In this document: in pieces, positions 7,536 through 15,760 of the stretch
Numbering within the stretch: position 1 is the first letter of the stretch
Layout: every line of letters starts with the position of its first letter
Assembly (NCBI GenBank): GCA_021796895.1
Contig: JAKABN010000008.1
Coordinates: 1-33,598, forward strand
DNA: 33,598 nucleotides
Reading direction: 5' to 3'
Origin: Thermoplasmata archaeon
Lineage (GTDB): Archaea > Thermoplasmatota > Thermoplasmata > Sysuiplasmatales > Sysuiplasmataceae
Notes under the pieces: model-generated
Database searches by the model: none
Told to the model about the DNA's origin: nothing
The model's input: only the letters and a program-made list of their open reading frames with translations
Position numbers and translations under genes: made by a program

Positions 7536-8834
7536 ATGAACGTACTGGCGCAATACGGCAACTCCCGCAGAATAATATTCGCCGCATGGCTCGGCTGGCT
7601 GATGGACGGATACGTCACCATCAGCTATCTCATCCAGGTCCGGACGGTCAGCCCGCTCTTCTTTCCCGCATCATTGAGCCTCTTCTACTTCCTTGCCTTC
7701 GGCGTCAACGGCATCGCCCGGGCCCTGGGTTCGGCGGTACTCGGCAACTTTATAGGCGACAGGATTGGGAGGAAGAGGATGCTCGTTATGACCATTGGTC
7801 TTTTCTCTCTCTCAACGGCTTCGCTGGGCCTCCTGCCAACATACCAGCAGGCAGGGATCGCAGTATCCTTTGCCGTTTTCATTCTTCTTTTCCTGATGGG
7901 CATATTCGCCGGCGCCGAATATGGCGGAGGCACCGCACTCTCGATGGAGAGCGTTCCACCTGAGAAGAGAAACTTTTACGGTGCATTCGTTCAGAGCGGT
8001 TTCGGTTGTGGTTATGCAATTCTCGCGGGTGTCTTCACGCTCATTTACTTGGTGACAGGTCCTGCGGGATACTCAACGATCGGATGGAGGATACTCTTCC
8101 TCTCAACCATGGTGCCTGGTGCCCTCACGTTCTTCATACGGGCATTCACCCCTGAGTCGCAGATATTCGAGGAGACGGAAAGGAAGGGGGCGATTGAAAA
8201 GACACCACTGCTGAAGATGTTCAGAGAGGTTTACGGACGCCTTGCCGCAGTGGTGATGATTACCGCCGGCCTTCTTTACATTAACGCTTCAACTTTTTCG
8301 CTCTATCCACTGATACTGGAAACAGTGAACGGTTTCGGGAATGGAATTTCCGGAATAGCGCTCACCGTGATAAATCTCATCTCCATAGTCGGGGTGATAC
8401 TCGGCGGTTTTTTCGCCACCCGGACAAGGGACAGGGCAGGCTACATACTCAAGTATACGGTACTGTTCATGGCCCTGTCGCTGCCTGTCGATCTCATTGC
8501 GTTCGGCAGCAATGTGTTCTTTGTGATGTTTGCATTCTCAATCCAGGCATTCTTCGAGGCAATGATATTTTCGACGCTGCCCGCCTTCATGTCTGAAGCG
8601 TTCAGCAGGAGGTACAGGACTACGGCGGTTGGCTTCGCATATAACCTCGGCTCCACTTTCGGCGCTTTCGCCCTGGTGATTGTTCCACTGACCGCTGCGG
8701 CCATCGGATGGGGAACGGCCTGGATATCGAACATTCTGGCAGCCGGCGTCTTAATGATTGCAGGAACAGCCCTCTCGCTCAGCATCTGGTCTGCAAGAGA
8801 CGCATCGGAGAAGCGCGATCTCATAATGGAATGA
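7536..8834 (+). CDS. MFS transporter (metabolite:H+ symporter-like)
   Basis: This is a twelve-helix major facilitator of 432 residues. The loop between helices 2 and 3 carries the MFS signature GDRIGRKRML. The first helix region WLGWLMDGYV and the long acidic-rich loop ESQIFEETERKG after helix 6 are typical of the sugar-porter/MHS branch, which imports organic acids or sugars with protons. The substrate is not predictable. ATG 7536 is preceded by GAGG with 7 bases of spacing, and a TTTAAG box lies near 7495-7501. An in-frame TTG at 7530 is too close to that ribosome site. The gene is monocistronic and converges on porB. Confidence 0.88.
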   Translation: MNVLAQYGNSRRIIFAAWLGWLMDGYVTISYLIQVRTVSPLFFPASLSLFYFLAFGVNGIARALGSAVLGNFIGDRIGRKRMLVMTIGLFSLSTASLGLLPTYQQAGIAVSFAVFILLFLMGIFAGAEYGGGTALSMESVPPEKRNFYGAFVQSGFGCGYAILAGVFTLIYLVTGPAGYSTIGWRILFLSTMVPGALTFFIRAFTPESQIFEETERKGAIEKTPLLKMFREVYGRLAAVVMITAGLLYINASTFSLYPLILETVNGFGNGISGIALTVINLISIVGVILGGFFATRTRDRAGYILKYTVLFMALSLPVDLIAFGSNVFFVMFAFSIQAFFEAMIFSTLPAFMSEAFSRRYRTTAVGFAYNLGSTFGAFALVIVPLTAAAIGWGTAWISNILAAGVLMIAGTALSLSIWSARDASEKRDLIME

Positions 8835-9049
8835 TTGCCCGGAAGTACAGACACTTGTGTTCACGCAATGAGATGGCACAGGCCTTCCTGCCGGCGGAGA
8901 AGTAATGTACCGGCGGCCAGCGGACTCGAATACACACGGCTTCGTTCCGGTCTGCCCCCAGTTCTGAGAAAGGATGCAGCGCGCGGCGCATTCATACTGC
9001 GGACGATATGCAGTCAACAGATATTGTCATTCTGTCATGCCGGTGTGAT

Positions 9050-10057
9050 TCAGCGCCTGACCGAGAGCCATCCCTTTATCGGCGCAACGCCCGGTATCTC
9101 CCAGTCATTCCACATTTCGTCCACCCTGGACTGCACGAACTCGAAATCATCTTCTATGAAATGCGAGAATCTGCCCTGCTTCTCAAGGTACTCCCTGACG
9201 GGCACACGTTTCGTCTTCCGTGCGTCGTATGTGTAATTCACCTCTCCCTTTATTATCTCGTAGAGAGGGAAAATGCCCGTCTTGATTGCCAGCTGGCCCA
9301 GATCTCCGGAATAGCGCGGATGGTAGTCCCATCCCTTCGGACACGGGTCCATGGTGTGTATCAGCGTCGGTCCGCCTATCGAAAGCGCCTTCTTCACCTT
9401 GTTCATGTAATCCATCGGCGGGAATGTGGCGCATGCAGTTGCAACGTACTTGCAGTTGGGATGGCCGATGGCGAGCATGGGCGCGACGTTCTTCTTCCAT
9501 TTATCGTGCATTATTCTCTTTTTTGAGCCGGTAGGAGTGAATGTGGTCTGCGCTCCCCATGGCGTCATGTTCGTCGCCTGTATGTCCGTATTGGCTGCGG
9601 ACTCATTATCGTAGATTATGATGAGCATGTCGTAGTCCGTCTGCAGCGCACCCGATATGCCACCCAGTCCCATGTCTCCTCCCCCCAGGTCGCCGGAGAA
9701 GTTGATCACGTTTATCTTCTCATCCGGTATCTTGCCCTTCCTCATCAACGCTCTCAGGCCGGCAGCCATGCCCACTGCGGACGCCCCTCCGCCGCCTAGC
9801 TGTGTATGCATCCACGGTACTACCCAGGGTGTCGTCATGTAGCTGGTGTTAGCGACATACATACAGCCTGTCGCACCAGTCACAACCGTTCTGGGCCCTG
9901 ATGCCTTCACAAAATCACGCATTACCAGCGCCGACTCGCATCCCTGGCACGTCCTGTGGCCCGACGTGTAAAACTCCTCCATGTCTATTCCATGGACACT
10001 CTTGTAGAGCTTTGCGTTTTTGAACTCCTCTTTGGATACTCCTGTTGTAGTTGCCAT
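9050..10057 (-). CDS. porB: Pyruvate/2-oxoacid:ferredoxin oxidoreductase, beta subunit
   Basis: This is the thiamine-diphosphate subunit of the enzyme that oxidises a 2-oxoacid plus CoA to acyl-CoA, CO2 and reduced ferredoxin. It has 335 residues. Near the N-terminus GHRTCQGCESA supplies two of the cluster-binding Cys, with further Cys in VTGATGCMYVAN and MDPCPKGWDY. The cofactor-binding loop reads FSGDLGGGDMGLGG, then YDNESAANTDIQ and TPWGAQTTF, as in archaeal PorB. ATG 10057 has GGAGG 8 bases upstream, inside the end of porA, whose stop is one base away. It is the last gene of the porGD-porA-porB operon. Confidence 0.93.
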   Translation of the reverse strand: MATTTGVSKEEFKNAKLYKSVHGIDMEEFYTSGHRTCQGCESALVMRDFVKASGPRTVVTGATGCMYVANTSYMTTPWVVPWMHTQLGGGGASAVGMAAGLRALMRKGKIPDEKINVINFSGDLGGGDMGLGGISGALQTDYDMLIIIYDNESAANTDIQATNMTPWGAQTTFTPTGSKKRIMHDKWKKNVAPMLAIGHPNCKYVATACATFPPMDYMNKVKKALSIGGPTLIHTMDPCPKGWDYHPRYSGDLGQLAIKTGIFPLYEIIKGEVNYTYDARKTKRVPVREYLEKQGRFSHFIEDDFEFVQSRVDEMWNDWEIPGVAPIKGWLSVRR

Positions 10058-10058
10058 C

Positions 10059-11309
10059 TCAATCGCCTCCTTTCCTCTCCATCCCTGCGCCATTCCCTTC
10101 CCTTACCCTTATCCACGTGACCAGTTCGCCTTCTCCTTTGTGGTTTGCGGTAATGCGGACCATTCTTGCGACGTCCTCAATCGATATTTCCCTGCCTGCC
10201 AGACCTCCTATGAAGTCAACGATCTGGGGTCTGTTGCTGGAATGGTACAGCGCTGCCCGTACATCGTTGAAGAGCACACCGCCGTCATCCGGACCGCCGT
10301 GCGCAAAATCACGGTCTATAACGCCGACTGCCCTGACTTCCGAAAGACTCTCCCTGAGTTCTTCGGCTGGGAAGGGTCTGAACCATCTCAACTTGACATA
10401 GCCCACCTTCACTCCCTTCTCCCTGAGCAGTTTGACCGCTGCCTTTGCAGCCGACGTCACGGTGCCCATGCCTATGAGCGCTATTTCCGCATCCTCCATC
10501 ATGAACTCTTCGAAGAACGGATTCGCGTAAGAGCTGTGGAAAACTTCGTTGTACTCCTTGTATGCCCTGTATATGACTCCCCTCGCTCTCCTCGCCGCTT
10601 CCCAGTTCTGTCTCCTTATTTCCATTCCCCAGTCCTCGTTTATCTGCGGCGCGATGGATACCGGGTTGTCCGGGTGCATCCTTCTGGTCCCGAGATTGTA
10701 TGGAGGCAGGAATTTCTGTACAGCCTCCTTTGTTGGTATTTTCACTATGTGCTGCGAATGCGTGAGGTACCCTCCGTCGATGGCAACCGCGCACGGCATC
10801 ATCACTGAAGGATCTTCCGCTACTCTGTAGGCAATAAGCGTTGTGTCGAGTGCTTCCTGTGCGGTCGAAGCCCAGACAATCAGCCATCCGAGGTCGCGGA
10901 CGAGCATGGCATCGTTGTGTTCCACCCCAAATGCGCCCGGATCATCAAGCGCCCTGTTACCCACGAGCGCTACAAGCGGCAGCCTGTCTGTTGCGGTGGC
11001 GGCAAGCGCCTCAGTGGCGTAAAGCCATCCGGTTCCGCTGCTTCCGGCAAACGCCCTCGCTCCCACAGATGACGCGTGCTTCGCTATTTCGAATTGTGAA
11101 TGCTCGCCGTCCGCAATTATGTATTCGGAATCGAATTTGCCGTCCGCAATGAATTTAGCCAGTCTGTCCATAACACCCGTGTACGGTCTTATCGGATATG
11201 CAGAGAACACGTCGACGTCCGCGAGTCTTACCGCATGCGCAACGGCATCAGTTCCCGTCGCAAGCTCCTCGCGTTCGTATATCTTTCTGTCAACCAGTTC
11301 GGTCGTCAT
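10059..11309 (-). CDS. porA: Pyruvate/2-oxoacid:ferredoxin oxidoreductase, alpha subunit
   Basis: The alpha subunit pairs with beta at the thiamine site and shapes the 2-oxoacid pocket. It has 416 residues. The start at ATG 11309 follows the upstream stop by one base and has GGAGG 8 bases before it. The N-terminal domain contains ATGTDAVAHAVR, then YPIRPYTGVMD at about residues 38-48. In pyruvate enzymes that block usually reads YPITP, and the Thr contacts pyruvate; here the position is R41. The conserved Arg in GNRALDDPG (R119) is kept. Later blocks GMGTVTSAAK, YVKLRWFRPFP and DRDFAHGG are normal. The pocket change leaves substrate open: pyruvate is the default, another 2-oxoacid is possible. 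Confidence 0.92.
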   Translation of the reverse strand: MTTELVDRKIYEREELATGTDAVAHAVRLADVDVFSAYPIRPYTGVMDRLAKFIADGKFDSEYIIADGEHSQFEIAKHASSVGARAFAGSSGTGWLYATEALAATATDRLPLVALVGNRALDDPGAFGVEHNDAMLVRDLGWLIVWASTAQEALDTTLIAYRVAEDPSVMMPCAVAIDGGYLTHSQHIVKIPTKEAVQKFLPPYNLGTRRMHPDNPVSIAPQINEDWGMEIRRQNWEAARRARGVIYRAYKEYNEVFHSSYANPFFEEFMMEDAEIALIGMGTVTSAAKAAVKLLREKGVKVGYVKLRWFRPFPAEELRESLSEVRAVGVIDRDFAHGGPDDGGVLFNDVRAALYHSSNRPQIVDFIGGLAGREISIEDVARMVRITANHKGEGELVTWIRVREGNGAGMERKGGD

Positions 11310-11310
11310 T

Positions 11311-12528
11311 TCAGTTCCCTCCATCCTGTTTGAAGGGCACTGCAGCCTTGATCTCCGTGTGCCTGACTCCTTTGCCGGTTACTGGTGAAGGCATGAAGCG
11401 CACTTTTCCCTTCTTCTCTTCCAGCCATTTGACGTAACCCTCTGCGTCCCTCTTGTACATTTCCCAGGGGCTGCTGTTGTCTTCAAAATTGAGATCGTCC
11501 ACCATGACTATGCAATCGTCCACTGGGCACACCTGAGCACATCTGCCGCATCCAGTGCAGTACTCATAATTCACATCGTACAGTCCATCGGCCGTGGGAT
11601 CGAAGCACTCGTCCGGGCAGTCGTACCAGCACAGCGTACACTTGATGCATGTGTCAAACCGTATTACTGGCCTTTGCGTCTTGCTGGTCCCTCGTTTGAA
11701 ATTCGGATTTCTGTTTTGTCCCCTGGGTCCCAGCGTGAAACCCCTCTCCACTGATTTTACGACAATACCTTCGTCAAAACTGTCCCATGAAGGCAGTTTC
11801 GGTTTACTGTGCGGCCATGCGATACCTTCGCTCTGCTTCACTTCCCTTACGACAACGGAATCATAGGCTTCCTGAAGACTCTTCACCTTTGCGGCGTCGT
11901 TGTACTTCTTCTTTACATATTCCTCGACGCTATGTATGCCGACGATTTCCGGGGCCACTCTCGCCACTGCCGCTATGGTTCTGACGTCCGTGGCATCATC
12001 CCTGTAATACCAGAGACCGGCAAAACTCTGGTCGCCAGGCAGGATCGCTATATTGTAATCGAAAGTTTTCTTTTCGAGGTGCCGTATGAGCTCTTCCGGC
12101 TTCCTTCTCGAGACGATGAGCAGTGTGCCGCCTGGAATCACCTTTTCATTGATGGGTCTTATTCCGTAGTGCCCCCAGGGCTCGAGTCCCTTTACCATCG
12201 TGTCGTCGAGCACAACGACGACGTTGGCTCTGTCGATGTCCATGCTCGCGCTCGCCACTGCTTCGAGGTCATCCTCGGAGAGCGCATCGGAAAAGAAAGC
12301 AAAGTTGGCGCATGGCACACCGTTCCTCTGCGGATCATCGCTGTATCTTCCGTTGGAAAAAGCCGTCTTCCCTTCAGAATGTGCAGCATAGACCAGATCA
12401 TTGGTTATTCTATACGCCAGTGATTTCTGGAATATGCCTCTGTAGTTGACCTCAAGCCGGAGCACCGATTTCTCCATTTCTGCAGTCGATACCGCCTCGC
12501 TTTTAGTGCCTCTGGAACTGCCGGACAT
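11311..12528 (-). CDS. porGD: 2-oxoacid:ferredoxin oxidoreductase, fused gamma-delta subunit
   Basis: One 405-residue chain joins the gamma domain (about residues 20-210, start LRLEVNYRGIFQKSLAY) to a delta-type domain with two [4Fe-4S] ferredoxin motifs. Motif one is CIKCTLCWYDCP and motif two is CTGCGRCAQVCP, both with complete C-x2-C-x2-C-x3-C-P spacing. The linker between them holds a basic RGQNRNPNFKRGTSKTQRP. In many archaea PorG and PorD are separate genes, so this is a fusion. The ATG at 12528 has GAGG 7 bases upstream. It is the first gene of the por operon; AT-rich sequence at 12560-12590 is the likely promoter. Electrons pass from the thiamine site through these clusters to ferredoxin. 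Confidence 0.92.
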   Translation of the reverse strand: MSGSSRGTKSEAVSTAEMEKSVLRLEVNYRGIFQKSLAYRITNDLVYAAHSEGKTAFSNGRYSDDPQRNGVPCANFAFFSDALSEDDLEAVASASMDIDRANVVVVLDDTMVKGLEPWGHYGIRPINEKVIPGGTLLIVSRRKPEELIRHLEKKTFDYNIAILPGDQSFAGLWYYRDDATDVRTIAAVARVAPEIVGIHSVEEYVKKKYNDAAKVKSLQEAYDSVVVREVKQSEGIAWPHSKPKLPSWDSFDEGIVVKSVERGFTLGPRGQNRNPNFKRGTSKTQRPVIRFDTCIKCTLCWYDCPDECFDPTADGLYDVNYEYCTGCGRCAQVCPVDDCIVMVDDLNFEDNSSPWEMYKRDAEGYVKWLEEKKGKVRFMPSPVTGKGVRHTEIKAAVPFKQDGGN

Positions 12529-12608
12529 TTAAAAACCTCGATAACTTTCCTGCATCGATCTTTCTCATATGCTAAATCATTTATGTTGAACAGGTTAGAT
12601 CAGCTGTT

Positions 12609-13459
12609 TCATGCGACACATTCAGTCATCATCCACTTGTACTGCGGAGTGTAAAGACACTCACCAGGCTCGAACTGGGCAACTGCCAGGCCGTTCACGC
12701 TGAGATCCTTGATGTGAGTCTCTGTTTCCTCCATGTTATGGGGTCGATATAGCCGGGCCACCATCCCTTTGGAGGATCCTTCATCAATATGCCTGCAACA
12801 ATCTGAATCACCATGATGATACCTCCCGTGATGAGCAGCATCGGCGCGATGTTTGTGCAGTAATTGTTCGCGGTCAGTCCTGGATATCCCAGTCCGCCAT
12901 ATGCCCACCATATTATGAAGGGGAAGTCTCCGTAAGCCCATGCGCCGTTGACAAGCCCTGTTCTCCATCCCTTCTTTTCGGGGAACCATTTCTGCACGCC
13001 GTTGACTCCCGCGGCGTAGGCGAAGCCGGAACCCAGTCCCCCGCTTGCCGCGTAGCCCACATATGCTATCCAGATATGCGATGCGTGCGTAAGGGCGAAA
13101 TATGCAAAGCCTATCATCACACCGCCAAGAATGACAAATATCCCAACCGGGAGATTCTTTTTTTCACGGAGATATCCGAGCAGAGGCGCTGCAAGCGTCG
13201 CCTCGAACACAACATATGTCGTATAGTTCCAGTAGCCTGCGGCTATGCTCCAGTGGTAATAGGGCGCCAAGAATATGAACGACGACGCCCAGCCGTATTC
13301 AAGCACACTTCCTGCTGACAGCGCAAGCCAGAATCCGAAAAGGCAAACTTATCTGGATTTCCTCCATACGTGCAGTTCGCTGTCCTTTTCGCCTATTCTG
13401 TACTCGCGACCGTTCTCGTCCGCAACAGTCCTGTATTTTGTGGTCACAAATTCTCCCAT
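12609..13459 (-). pseudogene. Broken OFA-family MFS transporter (oxalate/formate antiporter-like)
   Basis: A good start exists: ATG 13459 with GGAGG 9 bases upstream, opening MGEFVTTKYRTV. After 36 codons an in-frame TAA (13349-13351) interrupts the gene. The same frame then continues as a clear OFA transporter: GFWLALSAGSVLEYGW, helices 1-6, GSGFAYAAGVNGVQKWFPEK and MKDPPKGWWPGYIDPITW. Near 12710-12735 the reading shifts by one base, and the next frame resumes with the expected loop sequence up to LYTPQYKWMMT, ending at 12609. The whole second half (helices 7-12) is missing. With a nonsense codon, a frameshift and a truncation it is very probably dead. The 203-residue middle frame (12695-13306) is its largest intact piece. 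Confidence 0.8.
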
Positions 13460-13723
13460 TTAACACATCCTCCCGACGGCCCAGAACCACGGCTGATATA
13501 CCACAGATTGATTACACACGCTTTGCCCGTTTCGAGTGATGTCCGCCTCAACTCCGCAGTTGTGAGCTCTCTCCGGTCTCAAAATATGTTGAGATCACGG
13601 TGTCCGTCCGCACTAGAATTTATGAAACAATGAAAGCTGTTCCTTTCTCTATAATCATATTCTTGAACCTGTTCACCTTTTGATGGATTGGTTCACGGGC
13701 CCGCTGCTCGCAGGGCGGCGAGC

Positions 13724-14443
13724 TTATCTTCTTGCGTCCGTTCCACGGTGCGGCAGCGACTCGCAGAATCCGGAATCGCTGGAAAGGATGCCTGCAAGCT
13801 TCTTTTCAGCGCTCCTGACATGATAGGACAGCGTGCTCTTGGACATCTTCATCTTTCTGCTCACCTGAGTGAGGCTGGCTCCCCGCGGCCAGTCAAAGAA
13901 TCCCATCTCGTTGATCGTGTTGAGCAGTTTTACCTCTTCACCGGACAGCATGTTCATCATGTGCGCAACGTTGAGCCTGCTGAAAACAGTCGGATACTGG
14001 TGGAAGAACTCTTCCTGGGCAATGGAGTTCATAGCCAGAATGGTGGTGAATTCGTCGTTGACGTCGTACTCTCCAAGCGGTTTAGGACTGCTGTTGATAT
14101 AGAACCACTTCTCCTTTCCCATATGAACGAGTATGGGATGTATGCGGAATCCTAACTTCGCAGTCTTGCAGAACATGGACGTCTTCACCATTCTGTAGAA
14201 TACCATTGCAATGTTGCCCTTCTTCGATATCAGATTGAAATCAGAAACTCTCTTGTGTGAAGACAGTGTCTGAAGCACAGCGTTCAGTTCATCGATTTCA
14301 GATGAATACACAATTGAGAACATGTTCTGGTGTTTTCCGGACGCTTCGGTGTTCATTATGAGTATGCACGTATTCTCAAGGTTCTTAGTTGCGTCGACGT
14401 TGGGACAATCGGTCTGAGTAATCTCGAGTTCCCAGAGCGCCAT
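13724..14443 (-). CDS. HTH_10 (Bat-type) transcriptional regulator
   Basis: This is a 239-residue archaeal regulator. The C-terminal helix-turn-helix spans about residues 168-218, beginning LSGEEVKLLNTINEMGFFDW and continuing PRGASLTQVSRKMKMSKSTLSYHVRSAEKKL in two parts; this matches the bacterio-opsin activator HTH_10 pattern including the FDWPR turn. The N-terminal 165 residues are a sensor-like domain without a motif I can name; it has a few Cys (C13, C27, C92) and ends near FHQYPTVFSRLNVAHMMN. It lies between an FSR-like MFS gene and the broken transporter plus the por operon, on the same strand, so either is a plausible target. No operator was identified. Confidence 0.85.
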   Translation of the reverse strand: MALWELEITQTDCPNVDATKNLENTCILIMNTEASGKHQNMFSIVYSSEIDELNAVLQTLSSHKRVSDFNLISKKGNIAMVFYRMVKTSMFCKTAKLGFRIHPILVHMGKEKWFYINSSPKPLGEYDVNDEFTTILAMNSIAQEEFFHQYPTVFSRLNVAHMMNMLSGEEVKLLNTINEMGFFDWPRGASLTQVSRKMKMSKSTLSYHVRSAEKKLAGILSSDSGFCESLPHRGTDARR

Positions 14444-14497
14444 AGTCCCTGTATACCTGCTACCGGCAATATTAACCTTCGTGGCGTATGTCGACTC

Positions 14498-15760
14498 TCA
14501 TTGCACTGTCGCTCTTTCCGTGCTCCTTATGCGCCGCGAGAACGAGAGAAGTGAAACGAATGACGTTGCCGCAGAGAGCACGAAGAATGAGGCTGCAAGA
14601 CTCCCGAACGCCCACCGCTCGCTCAGCAGGACAATGAGTAACGGACTGACAGCAGCGCCAAAACCCACAGCCGCCCACACCACGCCACGGCTAAGATGAG
14701 CTTCACCGGCATCAACCATTTTCGTGGCGATCGGAAACAGTATCGGAAATCCGCTGAATGCGAACAGACTGAAGAATGCCAGCGATATGGCGTCGAAGTA
14801 AATGTTCAGCGGATAGAGCAGAAACATCATGACGAAAATTCCGGACATAAATGTAGTGAGAAACAGCGTCCTGACGAGTCCTATCCTGTCAGAAATCCAG
14901 CCAATCATGATCTGACCCGGTATAGGCAGTGAAAGTATGAATGTCATTGTGAGTCCTAGGCTGAGACCGTACGGAAGCAGATGCGCCCTTATGAAATAGG
15001 TTGGAAGATAGAGTATGATCCCAGTAGATGCAGCGCTCCTGACAAAAGTCATGACAATCAGGGGCGACGTCCCTCTGACCACAGGACCGATTTCGTTCCA
15101 GTTGCGTACATTTCCGGCACCCGATGCAGGTTCTGCATCTCCTTCATAGAAGTGGAAGAAAAAGCGCATGGGAAGGGCTACTGCGATACAGGCGGCGCCG
15201 ATTACCAGAAGCCCTCCTGAGAGCATCAGTTCTCCGAAGGCCAGAACAGATATCGTTAGAAATATCGCTCTGCCGAAACTGCCCAGCGCCCCGTTTATTC
15301 CAAGCGCGAGGCCCATTGCATCGCTCCTGAAGCTCTTCTGCACGATTCCGCTCCCGATGGGATGGTAGTAACTGGAGCCGAAACCCGCTATACATGAAGA
15401 AACTATTATTCCGGCATATGCCAGCTGCGTGTATCTGCCAAGGAAGGCTGCACAGAGGCCCGTGAGTGATATGCCTATCCCAAGAATCAGCAACCCTTCA
15501 CTCAGTCCCCTTCCCGTATTTCCGCTTCTCGCCACACGCGAAACAGCGAAAGGACTTCCGAACGAGGAGAAGAGGTAAAAACATGCAGCAACCGCCGCGA
15601 GCGCATAACTGCTAGAAATCGAATATGCGAGGAGGGGTATGACCACGGGCAGCAGCGCGCTTTCCCCGTCGTTGATGAAGTGCGCAACCGACGTCACAAT
15701 CAGAATGAATGAATTATTTACACCGCCGACAGAAGCTGTGAAGCCGTCTTTCAGATTCAC
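14498..15760 (-). CDS. MFS transporter, fosmidomycin-resistance (FSR)-like
   Basis: The protein has about 420 residues and twelve hydrophobic segments. Features that place it near the FSR branch are HFINDGESALLPVVIPLLA in helix 1, SSYYHPIGSGIVQKSF in helix 4 and LALGINGALGSFGRA in helix 5. A second-half MFS loop reads GWISDRIGLVRTL. The start is taken as GTG 15760, which overlaps the atpI stop as GTGA and has AGGG 6 bases before it. Longer frames upstream would run inside atpI and do not look like this family. The overlap suggests translation coupled to the ATP synthase operon, which is unusual for a drug- or metabolite-efflux protein. Confidence 0.85.
   Translation of the reverse strand: MNLKDGFTASVGGVNNSFILIVTSVAHFINDGESALLPVVIPLLAYSISSSYALAAVAACFYLFSSFGSPFAVSRVARSGNTGRGLSEGLLILGIGISLTGLCAAFLGRYTQLAYAGIIVSSCIAGFGSSYYHPIGSGIVQKSFRSDAMGLALGINGALGSFGRAIFLTISVLAFGELMLSGGLLVIGAACIAVALPMRFFFHFYEGDAEPASGAGNVRNWNEIGPVVRGTSPLIVMTFVRSAASTGIILYLPTYFIRAHLLPYGLSLGLTMTFILSLPIPGQIMIGWISDRIGLVRTLFLTTFMSGIFVMMFLLYPLNIYFDAISLAFFSLFAFSGFPILFPIATKMVDAGEAHLSRGVVWAAVGFGAAVSPLLIVLLSERWAFGSLAASFFVLSAATSFVSLLSFSRRIRSTERATVQ

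Noticed and set aside
8882-8960. Possible tRNA-like T-loop (TATTCGAGTCC on the minus strand)
   Set aside because: No matching acceptor stem, anticodon arm or D-arm could be formed around it.
12695-13306. 203-residue frame read as an intact six-helix transporter
   Set aside because: Coding sequence of the same family continues on both sides across a stop and a frameshift, so it is the centre of a broken gene rather than a whole one.
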